Positions 22,020 to 31,734 of a DNA stretch of 64,000 nt are shown here, in pieces. Where the stretch lies: positions 1-64,000 of the forward strand of contig DXEM01000014.1 of NCBI GenBank assembly GCA_019114985.1, written 5' to 3'. A program made the translations under genes and the position numbers. This DNA is from Candidatus Anaerostipes excrementavium (GTDB lineage: Bacteria > Bacillota > Clostridia > Lachnospirales > Lachnospiraceae). Each line of letters begins with the position of its first letter. The stretch's first letter is position 1. The notes under the pieces are model-generated. The model ran no database searches and was not told where the DNA came from. It saw only the letters and a program-made list of their open reading frames with translations.

Positions 22020-24380
22020 TTATTTCAGAATTTTTTCCAACAGATTAACAGATGCCATTGCATCCTCCGTATAATAGTCCGCTCCGATATTCCGTGCAAT
22101 ATCCTCCGTTAAGACTGCTCCTCCGACCCAGATCGGCACTTCACAGCCATCTTGTTTTAAAGCCTGGATGGTTTTTTCCATGGAAGCGACCGTCGTTGTC
22201 ATCAGCGCACTTAAACCGATGGCTTTCGGCTGGTATTTTCGATTGGCCTCTACAACCTGCTCCACTTTTACATCTTTCCCTAAATCGATGACGCGATATC
22301 CGTAACTTTCCAAAACGACTTTTACAATATTCTTTCCGATGTCATGGATATCCCCTTCCACTGTCGCCATAATCACAGGACCCTTTTCATCGCCTTCTTT
22401 GGTTTCAAAAGACTCTTTGATAACCTCAAACGCTTTTTTCGTCGTCTCTGCAGATTGGATGAGCTGAGGCAGGAAGATCTTGCCCTTCTCATAGTCCTCT
22501 CCTACTGCATTCAACGCCGGTATAATCTCTCCGTTGACGACGTCCAGCGGCTTTTTCGTCTCCAATTCCTTCCGGACTCCGCCCTCGATTTCATCTTTTA
22601 GCCCATGCAGGATCATATCTTTCAGCTGAAAAGCGTTATCTTTCACCGGCGCTTTCGTCTCGGTTTCTTTTGATTGCCTCTTAATATAATCTTTTCCGTC
22701 CACATCTTTATAGAATAAGACATGGAAAGCGTCAATCGTCCCCATCAGTTCCTCATCCAACGGATTGATAATCGGCAGATCTAATCCTGCTTCCATGGCA
22801 AGTGTCAGAAATGTCCGATTCAAAAGAGGACGGTTTGGCAGCCCAAAAGAAACATTGGATACCCCCAGCACCGTATGCACGCCTAATTTTTTGACCATCT
22901 TCATGGCACGCAAAGTCTCTCTCACTTCTTTTTGCTGAGCAGAAGCAGTCAATGTCAAACAGTCAATAATGATGTCTTCTTTTCCAATCCCATATTCTCC
23001 GGCTTTTTTGATAATCTTTTCCGCAATCTTAAATCGTTCTTCTGCTTTCTTCGGAATTCCTTCATCCAAGGTTAATCCAATGACCACACCGCCGTATTTT
23101 TTTACAATTGGAAATACCGCATCCATTACTTCGTCTTTTCCATTCACGGAATTGATGATTGGTTTTCCGTTATAGTATCGGCATGCTTTTTCTATCGCTT
23201 GAGGATCCGAACTATCGATCTGAAGCGGCAGAGGAATCACCTCCTGCAAAAGCTTAATTACTTTCGTCATCGTTTTCGGCTCGTCAATGCCCGGAAGTCC
23301 TACATTCACATCCAATACATGGGCTCCCGCCTCCTGCTGACGGATCCCCTCCATAATTAATTCATCATAACGTTCTTCCTGAAGCGCTTTTTTCATTCTT
23401 TTCTTGCCGGTCGGATTCAGCCGCTCCCCGCAAACAATGACACGTTCCCCAAAGGTAACGGTTTGCGTAGGACCGGAAACTCTCGTCTGCCGTTCTGCCT
23501 TGCGAGAAATCACTTTCTCAGGCGCTGCCTCCGATAATTTCCTAATAAATTCCGGTGTTGTTCCGCAGCAGCCTCCTACGATTGCCGCACCTTCTTTGAT
23601 GTACTTTTCCATCTCCTGCACATATTCCTGCGGCGTTACATGATAATGAGTCTCCCCATGCTCCAAACACGGAAGTCCTGCGTTTGGCTGGAGCAAAACA
23701 GGAACAGAAGCCTTCTTTAAGATCTCCTCAATGATCGGACCCAATTCTTTCGGTCCTAACGAACAATTGACGCCTAAAACATCCACTCCCAGACCTTCCG
23801 CCACATTGACAAAAGTCTCCGGATCATTGCCGGAAAGGGTCCTTGCATTTTGCTCGAATGTCATCGTTACAAAAACAGGAAGATCTGTATGTTCTTTTAC
23901 CGCCAGCACGCCTGCTTTCACTTCATATAAGTCGCTCATTGTCTCAAATAAGACTGCGTCCACCTGATCTTTTACCAATTCGACCTGCTCTAAAATGATA
24001 TCATATGCTTCATCAAAAGACAGTGTCCCCATTGGCTCCAACAGCTGTCCGATCGGCCCGATATCCAATACGATGTATGCATCTTCCTCTCTTCCTGCTT
24101 CTTTCCTTGCCTCTTTCGCATTTTTTACCGCTGCCAGCAGCATCTCTTCCAATTCGTTCCCTGCTTCCGCCATTTTCAAACGATTGCAGCCAAAAGTGTT
24201 CGTCGTAATAAAATCTGCCCCGGCATCCAAATACTTCTTATGAATGGACTTTAAAAGCTCCGGACGTTTTATATTTAATTCTTCCGGAATATCTCCGGCT
24301 GTCAATCCTGCATTTTGAAGCTGTGTTCCCATGGCTCCGTCAAAGATCAGCAGGTCTTTCCCTAGTCTATCTCGTAACAT
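22020..24380 (-). CDS. metH: Cobalamin-dependent methionine synthase, without activation domain
   Basis: A 786-residue enzyme that moves a methyl group from methyltetrahydrofolate to homocysteine through cobalamin. Domains: homocysteine/zinc domain (about 1-290; zinc Cys in 'GVNCSLGP' and 'VGGCCGTTP'), pterin-binding domain (about 310-565, 'IDSSDPQAIEKACRYYNGKPIINSVNGK'), and B12 cap plus binding domain (about 585-786) with cobalt-ligand motif DxHxxG at Asp677-His679-Gly682. The fourth, S-adenosylmethionine-binding activation domain of E. coli MetH is missing but is supplied by the gene directly upstream, overlapping by 19 bases. Shorter MetH of this type is common in Clostridia. Confidence 0.95.
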   Translation of the reverse strand: MLRDRLGKDLLIFDGAMGTQLQNAGLTAGDIPEELNIKRPELLKSIHKKYLDAGADFITTNTFGCNRLKMAEAGNELEEMLLAAVKNAKEARKEAGREEDAYIVLDIGPIGQLLEPMGTLSFDEAYDIILEQVELVKDQVDAVLFETMSDLYEVKAGVLAVKEHTDLPVFVTMTFEQNARTLSGNDPETFVNVAEGLGVDVLGVNCSLGPKELGPIIEEILKKASVPVLLQPNAGLPCLEHGETHYHVTPQEYVQEMEKYIKEGAAIVGGCCGTTPEFIRKLSEAAPEKVISRKAERQTRVSGPTQTVTFGERVIVCGERLNPTGKKRMKKALQEERYDELIMEGIRQQEAGAHVLDVNVGLPGIDEPKTMTKVIKLLQEVIPLPLQIDSSDPQAIEKACRYYNGKPIINSVNGKDEVMDAVFPIVKKYGGVVIGLTLDEGIPKKAEERFKIAEKIIKKAGEYGIGKEDIIIDCLTLTASAQQKEVRETLRAMKMVKKLGVHTVLGVSNVSFGLPNRPLLNRTFLTLAMEAGLDLPIINPLDEELMGTIDAFHVLFYKDVDGKDYIKRQSKETETKAPVKDNAFQLKDMILHGLKDEIEGGVRKELETKKPLDVVNGEIIPALNAVGEDYEKGKIFLPQLIQSAETTKKAFEVIKESFETKEGDEKGPVIMATVEGDIHDIGKNIVKVVLESYGYRVIDLGKDVKVEQVVEANRKYQPKAIGLSALMTTTVASMEKTIQALKQDGCEVPIWVGGAVLTEDIARNIGADYYTEDAMASVNLLEKILK

Positions 24381-25000
24381 CTTTCTCCTCGCTTTCTAAA
24401 AGAACAGCTTTTTCTTCTTACACAGGCAGCGCAGTTCCTCTTCTGCCCTGTCGTTCCAATCCCAATGATCCCCAACATGGTTTTCTGCGGAATCAGCAAA
24501 TCAGACGCTGTCACTGCAGCTCCCAATGTTTTTGGAATATCCAGCAATTTCGCGATTTTTTGATTAAATTCCAACGGAAAATCCCCATATCCCGGACATG
24601 CCCGAAATGTTCGGTCAGCGATTCCTAATTTTCCCTCATAATCGTCGCAAAAACATTCCAGATAGGCACTGGCAGCCGCATCCATCGCTACTGCCTTCGT
24701 CATATTTATTTTTTCCATCCTGCGGATTGTCCGCTCGATGGAAATTCCCAGGGTACAGCCAATCAAAAGGCATTCTTCACAACCATCCAGAAGCTCTCCT
24801 ATCTGCTTTCCGGCAATCTCATCTCCTGTTTCCCGAAGGCACAGCGGATCGTGATCTAAGTGAAATTTGCGAACAACTGCCTTGGGGCATGCTTCTTTTT
24901 TGACTTCTTCCAGACATTCTTCCAAAAGTTTTTTTATCTCACCGGATGGTTCCTGGCCGTTTCCATATCCCAGATATTTTAACATTCGTTTTCTAATCAT
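24362..25000 (-). CDS. Stand-alone methionine synthase activation-domain protein
   Basis: A 212-residue protein resembling the MetH reactivation domain, which binds S-adenosylmethionine to remethylate oxidised cobalamin. The match rests on 'ECLLIGCTLGISIERTIRRMEKINMTKAVAMDAAASAYLECFCD' and 'RFRACPGYGDFPLEFNQKIAKLL' (RxxPGYG signature), followed by a Cys-rich tail ('NCAACVRRKSCSFRKRGERC') that is typical of clostridial versions. It overlaps metH by 19 bases and metF by eight bases, so the three proteins are made together. The electron donor is not encoded here. Confidence 0.85.
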   Translation of the reverse strand: MIRKRMLKYLGYGNGQEPSGEIKKLLEECLEEVKKEACPKAVVRKFHLDHDPLCLRETGDEIAGKQIGELLDGCEECLLIGCTLGISIERTIRRMEKINMTKAVAMDAAASAYLECFCDDYEGKLGIADRTFRACPGYGDFPLEFNQKIAKLLDIPKTLGAAVTASDLLIPQKTMLGIIGIGTTGQKRNCAACVRRKSCSFRKRGERCYEID

Positions 25001-25889
25001 TGCTTCGGAATTCCTTCAGCGCATTCGGAATGTTCTTAAAAATACTTTCCGCAATTTCCGGCCGGTTCATTGTATAAATATGGATACCGTCTACTCCATT
25101 GGTAATCAGATCGATCATCTGCCAAGCTGCGTAGTTGATGCCAATTTCCTGCATAACTGCCGGATTGTCATAATGGGCTTCTATCATTGTCGATAATTGA
25201 TAAGGGATGCTGCATCCGCACATCCTAGTCATACGAATCAGTGACTTCGCATTGGTAATCGGCATAATTCCGGCAAGAATCGGCACTTGGATTCCGATCT
25301 TTCTTGCCTCCCGCACCAATCGGTAAAAATAGTCGTTGTCAAAAAAGATCTGAGATACCAGGTATTCCGCCCCTGCATCTACCTTTTTCTTCAGCGCAAG
25401 CAGATCATTCTGGAATCCATCCGCTTCCTGGTGCGTCTCCGGATAGCAGGCGCCGGACAGACAAAATTGTCCAGGGAAATTTTCCCCAATAAATTCGTTT
25501 AGTTCACTGGCATATCGAAAATCCAGATCCTTGGTATCAAAACCATCGCTCCCTTCCGGATAATCACCGCGCAGAGCCAAAATATTATCGATCGACTCCT
25601 CTTTTAATTTTTCACATTCCCAAAGGATATCTTCTTTCTTTGAGGAAATACAGCTCAAATGGGCGACTGCTTCCATATCATACTGGTGTTTAATCATAGA
25701 AGCAATCTCAATCGTCCGTCCTTTCGTTGAACCGCCGGCTCCGTATGTAACACTAATAAAATCCGGTGAAAGGGCAGACAGTTTCTCAATCGTTCGATAT
25801 ATCGATGAAATATCTCCGTTTTTATTCTTTGGGGGAAATACTTCAAATGAAATGGTTGATTTCTTTTTTAAAATTTCTGATATCTTCAT
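24993..25889 (-). CDS. metF: Methylenetetrahydrofolate reductase
   Basis: A 298-residue FAD enzyme that makes methyl-THF, the methyl donor for MetH. The TIM-barrel signatures 'FEVFPPKNKNGD' (catalytic Glu), 'FISVTYGAGGSTKGRTIEIAS', 'NILALRGDYPEG' and 'QIFFDNDYFYRLV' are present. The start is ATG 25889 with GGAG; an open stretch above it overlaps the spacer after the transporter gene. It heads metF-activation protein-metH, 25 bases after the ECF S-component gene, so cobalamin uptake and use may be one transcript. Confidence 0.95.
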   Translation of the reverse strand: MKISEILKKKSTISFEVFPPKNKNGDISSIYRTIEKLSALSPDFISVTYGAGGSTKGRTIEIASMIKHQYDMEAVAHLSCISSKKEDILWECEKLKEESIDNILALRGDYPEGSDGFDTKDLDFRYASELNEFIGENFPGQFCLSGACYPETHQEADGFQNDLLALKKKVDAGAEYLVSQIFFDNDYFYRLVREARKIGIQVPILAGIMPITNAKSLIRMTRMCGCSIPYQLSTMIEAHYDNPAVMQEIGINYAAWQMIDLITNGVDGIHIYTMNRPEIAESIFKNIPNALKEFRSND

Positions 25890-25914
25890 TTTTATCACTC
25901 CAATCTTTTGCAAG

Positions 25915-26532
25915 CTATGAATCTAGTTCCTGATTTTTATAAAAACCATATTTATATTTTACTCGTCTCAGCTTTTTCATAAATACCTTGGTTAAAGCCC
26001 ATAAAAAAATCACATTGGATATACAGTATTCTGCCGTTACCGGAAGAGATGTCAGAAAAACAATTCCATATGCTTTCCAGCCAATCATCTCTCCTGCCCC
26101 AATCAGAACCCAGCAATTCATGATCAATGAAAACCATATTCCGGAAAAAACACCATAGACACAGAGCAAGATCTTACTTTTTTCCATCCATCTTCTCTCG
26201 TTGAGCAGACCGCCGATCCATCCGATGCTTCCCCAAGCAATCATTTGAAACGGTGTCCAAGGTCCATGACCAAAAAAGAAATTGGACACAAAGGCGCTTA
26301 GCGATCCGCAAAGAAATCCCGATTCTCTTCCAAATGCCATGCCGCAGATGATCGTCATCGCAGCAACCGGTTTAAATCCCGGAATCGGTGCAAAAATCGT
26401 TCTGGATATGACCGTCAGCGCAACCATAACCGCCAGCACTACATGCTCTCTTGCCTGGGGTTTTCTTCTCTCATATTTAAAATAATAAGGCAGGCAGGAA
26501 AACACTGCCAAAAGGATGATCAAAGGGTTCAT
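25915..26532 (-). CDS. ECF transporter S component, probably cobalamin
   Basis: A 205-residue membrane protein with about six hydrophobic segments and the ECF substrate-specific pattern ('PGFKPVAAMTIICGMAFGRESGFLCGSLSAFVSNFFFGHGPWTPFQMIAWG'). It binds a vitamin and rides on the EcfA-EcfT engine encoded upstream. The motif resembles CbrT-like S components; the assignment to cobalamin is an inference from the DUF4430 lipoprotein in the same operon and from metF-metH downstream. Its start overlaps the ATPase gene by four bases. The family match is sound, the substrate is not proven. Confidence 0.8.
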   Translation of the reverse strand: MNPLIILLAVFSCLPYYFKYERRKPQAREHVVLAVMVALTVISRTIFAPIPGFKPVAAMTIICGMAFGRESGFLCGSLSAFVSNFFFGHGPWTPFQMIAWGSIGWIGGLLNERRWMEKSKILLCVYGVFSGIWFSLIMNCWVLIGAGEMIGWKAYGIVFLTSLPVTAEYCISNVIFLWALTKVFMKKLRRVKYKYGFYKNQELDS

Positions 26533-28082
26533 ATCCGCCTCACATTTTCCGGCAAGATTGCCTGTTGCTCCATCCCACGGGTCACCTTTGCCGTTGTTGT
26601 CGTATAAAAATAACCATCTGTGAAAAAGTTTTCCGGCTGGTCAGCCGCTTCTAATTTTCCATCAAATAGCATCCCTACGCGATCAGAAAACGCGGCAGCA
26701 AATTCCATATCATGAGTCACACATAAAATCGCCATTCCGCCATCGCAGAGACCTCGAAGCAGCTCTCCAAACCGCAGCTTATGGGATCGATCCATTCCCT
26801 TTGTAGGCTCATCCAACAATAAAATCCCCGGTTCCCTCAGCAAAACCTTAATCAAAGCCGCCATCTGCTGCTGGCCTCCGCTTAAATCATAGGGATGCTG
26901 ATCAAGCTGTTCTCTCAGATCGCAGAGATCTATCAGTTCATCCAGATACTTTTCTTTTTCGGCGCTGCCTTCACAAAGGTCATCCAGAAGTCGGTCTTTT
27001 ACAAAAAGGATCGTCGGATCCTGTGGAAGATAGGCAAATCTTCTCTTCATTCGGATCTTTCCGTTATATTTTAGACGCCCTGTTATACAACGCATCCATG
27101 TTGTCTTCCCACTTCCATTGGCGCCAAGCACCGTAAAAAATTCCTTTTCCCTCACATCCACTGACAAATCCATCAAGATTTTGTCTCTGCCATATCCTGC
27201 ATACAAGTGTTGAATACAAATGACCGGGGCCCCGTATTCGTTTTCCTTTTTCGGTAAAATCGTCTCGTAGGACATTTTTTTCATTGCCTCTCGGATGACC
27301 GACATCGAAAATTCCGGTTTCTTACAAAATTTTTCAGATAACCGGATCATCTCCGGAAATAGATCTCCGGCATCATTTCTTTTCTCCCATATTTTCTGAA
27401 TCACTTGTTCAGGCGTTCCTATTTCTCTGATGCGGCCATGTTCCATGAAGATACATTGATCTGCTTTTTCCATCAGATCTTCCAAATCATGTGCTGCAAT
27501 TATGATCGTCATCTGAAATTCCCGGTGAAGTTTTTCCAACATGAAAAGAAAATCTTTTCTTCCCACCGGATCCAGCTGTGCCGTTGGCTCATCTAATATC
27601 AGAACTTTCGGCTGCATGGCTGCCAGCGAAGCAAGATTGACCATCTGTTTTTCTCCTCCGGACAGCTGGGCGCACGGCACTCGATAAAGCTTTTGCAAAT
27701 TGAAGTAATTCACCAGTTCTGCCACGGTCCGGCGCATTTTTTTATAGGACATTCCCAGATTTTCCATGCCAAATGCAATTTCATGCCAAACCGTATCCAT
27801 CACCATTTGCTTCGCAGGATCCTGAAACAAATATCCGATCTCACTGACAGAGGTCTTCGCATCCCATTCCTGCAGCCGCCTTCCACGATAATAGATATCA
27901 CCCTGTCTTTTTCCCCGAGGCATTAATTCCTTTTTCAAATGCCGCAGCAAGGTTGATTTTCCGCTGCCGCTTGGACCAATCAAAAGCGTTATAGTCCCCT
28001 CTTTGATTTCAAAAGAAAGATCTTTTAATATTTTTTCCTCTGCCAGAGCATATTGAAAAGTTAGATGTTCAATCTGAAACAT
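26529..28082 (-). CDS. Fused double ATPase of ECF transporter (EcfA-EcfA')
   Basis: A 517-residue protein with two ABC ATPase domains in one chain. First: Walker A 'GPSGSGKST' (about residues 33-41), signature 'LSGGEKQ', Walker B 'VLILDEPTAQLD'. Second: Walker A 'GANGSGKTT' (about 307-315), signature 'LSGGQQQ', Walker B 'ILLLDEPTKGMD'. Most ECF transporters use two separate proteins of about 280 residues; the fusion fixes a 1:1 pairing. The first site has the canonical LSGGEKQ and both Walker motifs look active. The ribosome site AGAGGAGG follows a hairpin (28102-28120) in the gap after ecfT. Confidence 0.9.
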   Translation of the reverse strand: MFQIEHLTFQYALAEEKILKDLSFEIKEGTITLLIGPSGSGKSTLLRHLKKELMPRGKRQGDIYYRGRRLQEWDAKTSVSEIGYLFQDPAKQMVMDTVWHEIAFGMENLGMSYKKMRRTVAELVNYFNLQKLYRVPCAQLSGGEKQMVNLASLAAMQPKVLILDEPTAQLDPVGRKDFLFMLEKLHREFQMTIIIAAHDLEDLMEKADQCIFMEHGRIREIGTPEQVIQKIWEKRNDAGDLFPEMIRLSEKFCKKPEFSMSVIREAMKKMSYETILPKKENEYGAPVICIQHLYAGYGRDKILMDLSVDVREKEFFTVLGANGSGKTTWMRCITGRLKYNGKIRMKRRFAYLPQDPTILFVKDRLLDDLCEGSAEKEKYLDELIDLCDLREQLDQHPYDLSGGQQQMAALIKVLLREPGILLLDEPTKGMDRSHKLRFGELLRGLCDGGMAILCVTHDMEFAAAFSDRVGMLFDGKLEAADQPENFFTDGYFYTTTTAKVTRGMEQQAILPENVRRI

Positions 28083-28137
28083 AATATCCTCCTCTGTTTT
28101 TCCACACCGTCACCGTGTGGTCCTCTCGGATCGCTTT

Positions 28138-28980
28138 TTATTTCATAGGATCGAAGTTTTCCATGAAATAAAAAAATGCCGGAAACAGGATCTGAAGTCC
28201 CGCAGCAGCAATAAAAAGCATATCGATCGTTTCCAAACCGCTCCATTGAATTACCGGATAGAAATAAAAATCAGAATAAAATTTCCAATATCCATACAAA
28301 TTGACACCAAATAACAACAACACTATCGTCAAATAGATTCCGTCTTTTCTCCCAAAGTGAAACAAATGAAAATGACTTCGTGATCCGACACCGTATCCCC
28401 GAGCATTCATGGAATCCAACTGATCCATCGAAGATTCGAAAACCCAGGTGAGTTCCATTGATGTTACCGTTAAAACCCGTCGGATTGCAGATTCCTCACA
28501 CAAATTTTTTCTGGCGTGCATCATATCCTCTGCTTGACGCCGATATTTGGGAATCAGGCCTAAAGCCATGGAAAAAACAACTCCAAGATGAGGAAATACG
28601 GTTCCGAATAAGTAGACCCAATGTTCTTTATGGAAACAACGGTTTAAAAGAGAAAATAACAGACATACATTAACAAGCAGAATTCCGGCATTTGCCCCAT
28701 AAAGCAGCGCTTCCAGGGAAATTTGCCTGCCTGCTGCCGTAAAAAGTACCGTCATTCCCCTTTGAACGAACCATCCGTTACAGATTGCCGCCGCCAGAAT
28801 CATTCCCGCTGCCAAAAACAGTGTTCTTACCTTTCTCCCATAAAACAAGTCAATTCCCAAAAGACAGATCAGCTGTGTTCCCAAGATCCACGGATGACGG
28901 CTTAAGGCGATCATTATTAAGACCGCCGTTAAGTACGTCAAACAGGCAAGCGGGTGCATCCGGCTTAAAACGAATTTCAT
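28138..28980 (-). CDS. ECF transporter transmembrane protein EcfT
   Basis: A 280-residue membrane coupling protein. Several hydrophobic helices, a cytoplasmic helix with 'MELTWVFESSMDQLDSMNARGYGVGSRSHFHLF' that contains the ARG coupling motif (ARGYG) contacting the ATPases, and further helices at the C-terminus. It joins the fused ATPase to the S component. The last nine codons and stop form a hairpin with arms close to TTTCAT/ATGAAA, shared in part with other intergenic hairpins in this window. It starts one codon after the DUF4430 gene stop. Confidence 0.85.
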   Translation of the reverse strand: MKFVLSRMHPLACLTYLTAVLIMIALSRHPWILGTQLICLLGIDLFYGRKVRTLFLAAGMILAAAICNGWFVQRGMTVLFTAAGRQISLEALLYGANAGILLVNVCLLFSLLNRCFHKEHWVYLFGTVFPHLGVVFSMALGLIPKYRRQAEDMMHARKNLCEESAIRRVLTVTSMELTWVFESSMDQLDSMNARGYGVGSRSHFHLFHFGRKDGIYLTIVLLLFGVNLYGYWKFYSDFYFYPVIQWSGLETIDMLFIAAAGLQILFPAFFYFMENFDPMK

Positions 28981-29463
28981 TTAATAGTCCTCTTCATCAC
29001 AAACATAATACCATTCGATCTCATCGCCTTTTTTCACTTCATACTGATCTGCTCCTACATCCGGCACTTTTCCATTCACTTTATACATCCATCCGCTGTA
29101 ATCTCCGCAGTCACCGGCGTAAAGACCGTCAATTCCCTGGACATAACCATCTTTATCATCAATTGTTACCCCTGTGCGCTCTAATACTGTCATCGCAGTA
29201 TCCTTTTCTTTTACCTCTACGCTGCCGCTGTAAATCTCTCCTTTTTTGGGAATCTCATAATTAGATTTTAAATCATCCTTATGATCCAGAAGATTGGCGC
29301 AGCTGACCAGCACGCGATAAGATTCCTTCGCATTTTCAGTATCTTTTGCCGCCTCTGTCGTTGTCTTCTTCGTCTCAGAAGCTGCCTTTTCCTTTGTATT
29401 GGAACATGCTGTCAGCGAAAAAGCCATTACAAGGCCCATGATCCAAACCGTAAGTTTTCTCAA
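28981..29463 (-). CDS. DUF4430 lipoprotein (transcobalamin-like C-terminal fold)
   Basis: A 160-residue lipoprotein: signal peptide with lipobox LTAC (Cys20), a Lys/Thr/Glu-rich linker (about 22-45) and a C-terminal DUF4430 domain (about 75-155, 'MTVLERTGVTIDDKDGYVQGIDGLYAGDCGDYSGWMYKVNGKVPD'). This beta-grasp domain is related to the C-terminal domain of transcobalamin and intrinsic factor, which supports capture of cobalamin at the cell surface. The gene heads the ECF operon. Start is TTG at 29463 with GGAGG nine bases upstream. Cobalamin specificity is an inference from fold and neighbours. Confidence 0.75.
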   Translation of the reverse strand: MRKLTVWIMGLVMAFSLTACSNTKEKAASETKKTTTEAAKDTENAKESYRVLVSCANLLDHKDDLKSNYEIPKKGEIYSGSVEVKEKDTAMTVLERTGVTIDDKDGYVQGIDGLYAGDCGDYSGWMYKVNGKVPDVGADQYEVKKGDEIEWYYVCDEEDY

Positions 29464-29503
29464 TTTGTTAATCCTCCTATTCTAAACTTTATTAATTTTT
29501 TCT

Positions 29504-29532
29504 ATTATCCCTTGTTCTTGATACCTTGTCAA
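29504..29532 (-). promoter_or_regulatory. Promoter of the ECF operon
   Basis: Minus strand TTGACA (29527-29532), 17-base spacer, GATAAT (29504-29509), about 40 bases before the TTG start. The gap to the ftsH terminator is too short for a cobalamin riboswitch, and none was seen. Confidence 0.65.
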
Positions 29533-29550
29533 TAAAGATTTCTGCCGAAA

Positions 29551-29593
29551 AAAACCATGTACATGGCAATCTTTTCTCCACATACATGGTTTT
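29551..29593 (-). terminator. Terminator of ftsH
   Basis: Stem AAAACCATGTA/TACATGGTTTT on the minus strand, loop of 21 bases, followed by a T-rich run. It lies immediately after the ftsH stop and before the ECF promoter. Confidence 0.85.
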
Positions 29594-29600
29594 TGTAAAA

Positions 29601-31649
29601 TTATTTTATTTCATTCTCGTCATCATCTTCTACCCACGGTGCATATCCTGTCTGAAAACTATCAGATTCGGATGCCGCCTCCGGCTTTTCCGGATTGACA
29701 GACTCTTTCGTCTCTGTGTGAATAGATTCTGTATCGGTCGGTACCTCTTCTTCCCGGGCATCTTGCTCTTCCGATGATGCCTGATCTTCTGTATCCTTAT
29801 ATTTACGGAAAATCTCCATAAATTCTTTTCCGGTGATGGTCTCCCTCTGGATCAGGAACTGAGCTGCTTCATCCAAAATATCCATGTTATCCTGGATATA
29901 TCCCAGAGCTTTCTGATAAGCCTCTTTTAATATTTTCATCACGACTTCATCGACTTTAGCTGCTGTGGATTCGGCACAATTCATAACAGCTCTGCCATCC
30001 AGATATCGGTTGGTAATTGATTCCAGACCAATCAATCCAAATTCATCTGACATACCATACTGTGTTACCATTGCTCTTGCAATAGAAGTCGCTCTCTCAA
30101 TATCATTGGATGCTCCCGTGGTAATCGAATGGAATTTCACTTCCTCTGCCGCACGTCCTCCGAAAAATGCTACCAAATCTGCCAGCATCTCTTCCTTCGA
30201 GTTCAAATATTTCTCTTCTTCCGGACGCTGCATCGTATAACCTAAAGCTCCCATCGTACGTGGTACGATCGTAATCTTCTGAACCGGTTCGGATTCTTTT
30301 TGAAGTGCCATGACAAGTGCATGTCCCACTTCGTGATAGGCAACGATCTGTTTTTCTTTGTCGCCAAGAATTCTGTCTTTCTTTTCTTTTCCTGCGATTA
30401 CAACTTCGACCGCTTCAAAAAGATCCTGCTGAGAAACCGCTTTTCGTCCTGCTTTTACTGCGCCAAGGGCGGCTTCATTGATCATATTTGCCAGATCAGA
30501 TCCTACTGCTCCGGACGTTGCCAGCGCAATTTCCTCAAAATCGACGGTTTCGTCCATCTTAACATCCTTGGCATGTACTTTCAGAGTCTCAATCCTTCCT
30601 TTTAAGTCCGGACGTTCTACGATCACTCGGCGGTCAAATCGTCCCGGACGCAGAAGCGCTTTATCTAAGACTTCCGGACGGTTTGTTGCCGCAAGAATGA
30701 TAATTCCTTTTGATGTATCAAAACCATCCATCTCAGCTAAAAGAGCATTCAATGTCTGCTCACGTTCGTCATTGCCTCCGCCATGAATTCCGCTGTCACG
30801 GCTCTTACCAATGGCGTCAATCTCATCGATAAAAATGATACAAGGCGCCATCTGCTGTGCCTGCTTAAATAAATCCCTTACTCTGGAAGCTCCGACACCG
30901 ACAAACATCTCAACGAAATCAGAACCTGACAGAGAGAAGAACGGAACATTGGCTTCCCCTGCAACTGCCTTGGCAAGAAGGGTCTTACCGGTTCCCGGAG
31001 GACCTACCAATAAAGCTCCCTTTGGAAGCTTCGCTCCGATCTGGGTATATTTCTTCGGATTGTGAAGGAAATCTACCATCTCTGTCAATGTTTCCTTCGC
31101 CTCTCCCTGGCCGGCAACATCCGCAAAAGTAACTCCTGTTTTCTTTTCTACATAGACTTTTGCATTGGATTTCCCGACTCCCATCATTCCGCTGCTTCTT
31201 CGCATCATCATGACCAGAAAACCGAAAATAAGAAGCGTCGGTACAAGATTCAAAAGAATTGCCCATACCGTATTCATCGGATCATCCGGTTTTTGATAAA
31301 ACTCTACGCCTTTGCTGCCCGACAGCCGTTCTACCAATTGATAATCTCCGCTGATTCTTTCCACTACATATGTAGTTTTCTGTACCGGATTCTCACTCTT
31401 CTTTGGCTCGATCTTCAGCTGATCATCTGTAACTTCAACACTTTTCACTTCTTTTTTATCTAACATCTCGATAAATTCATCGTACGTAACGGTCTTTTCC
31501 GTACCATTCTGCCATTTGGATAATACCTGATTAAAGAAAAATGTTCCAAGAATTGAAATCACAAGGAAGATCGCCAGCATCCTGGCTGTTTTTTTCTTAT
31601 TCTCATCATCTTTTTTATTTCTGTTATCGTTATTTTGTTGATCTTTCAA
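29601..31649 (-). CDS. ftsH: ATP-dependent membrane zinc protease FtsH
   Basis: A 682-residue FtsH: two membrane segments (about 24-43 and 125-148) around an extracellular loop, AAA+ domain with Walker A 'GPPGTGKT' and Walker B '[11 protein letters not shown]', second region of homology '[21 protein letters not shown]', and M41 protease motif HEVGH. It degrades unassembled or short-lived membrane and cytosolic proteins. The tail after about residue 625 is acidic and low in complexity. Start is TTG at 31649, with AGGAGG eight bases upstream. It has its own promoter and terminator. Confidence 0.95.
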   Translation of the reverse strand: MKDQQNNDNRNKKDDENKKKTARMLAIFLVISILGTFFFNQVLSKWQNGTEKTVTYDEFIEMLDKKEVKSVEVTDDQLKIEPKKSENPVQKTTYVVERISGDYQLVERLSGSKGVEFYQKPDDPMNTVWAILLNLVPTLLIFGFLVMMMRRSSGMMGVGKSNAKVYVEKKTGVTFADVAGQGEAKETLTEMVDFLHNPKKYTQIGAKLPKGALLVGPPGTGKTLLAKAVAGEANVPFFSLSGSDFVEMFVGVGASRVRDLFKQAQQMAPCIIFIDEIDAIGKSRDSGIHGGGNDEREQTLNALLAEMDGFDTSKGIIILAATNRPEVLDKALLRPGRFDRRVIVERPDLKGRIETLKVHAKDVKMDETVDFEEIALATSGAVGSDLANMINEAALGAVKAGRKAVSQQDLFEAVEVVIAGKEKKDRILGDKEKQIVAYHEVGHALVMALQKESEPVQKITIVPRTMGALGYTMQRPEEEKYLNSKEEMLADLVAFFGGRAAEEVKFHSITTGASNDIERATSIARAMVTQYGMSDEFGLIGLESITNRYLDGRAVMNCAESTAAKVDEVVMKILKEAYQKALGYIQDNMDILDEAAQFLIQRETITGKEFMEIFRKYKDTEDQASSEEQDAREEEVPTDTESIHTETKESVNPEKPEAASESDSFQTGYAPWVEDDDENEIK

Positions 31650-31678
31650 GTTTGTTCCTCCTTTGATTCATAAGCATC

Positions 31679-31707
31679 ATTATAGGGTTTCTCTCTTTAT
31701 AAATCAA
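31679..31707 (-). promoter_or_regulatory. Promoter of ftsH
   Basis: Minus strand TTGATT (31702-31707), 17-base spacer, TATAAT (31679-31684), about 30 bases before the ftsH TTG start. No CIRCE-like repeat was seen. Confidence 0.7.
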
Positions 31708-31734
31708 TAAAACTATTCTAAACTTTTTTAAATT

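Noticed and set aside
25889-25914. SAM or T-box riboswitch before metF
   Set aside because: Only 25 bases separate metF from the transporter gene; there is no room.
29464-29550. Cobalamin riboswitch before the ECF operon
   Set aside because: The gap between ftsH terminator and the TTG start is under 90 bases and lacks the conserved B12 box; too short for the riboswitch.
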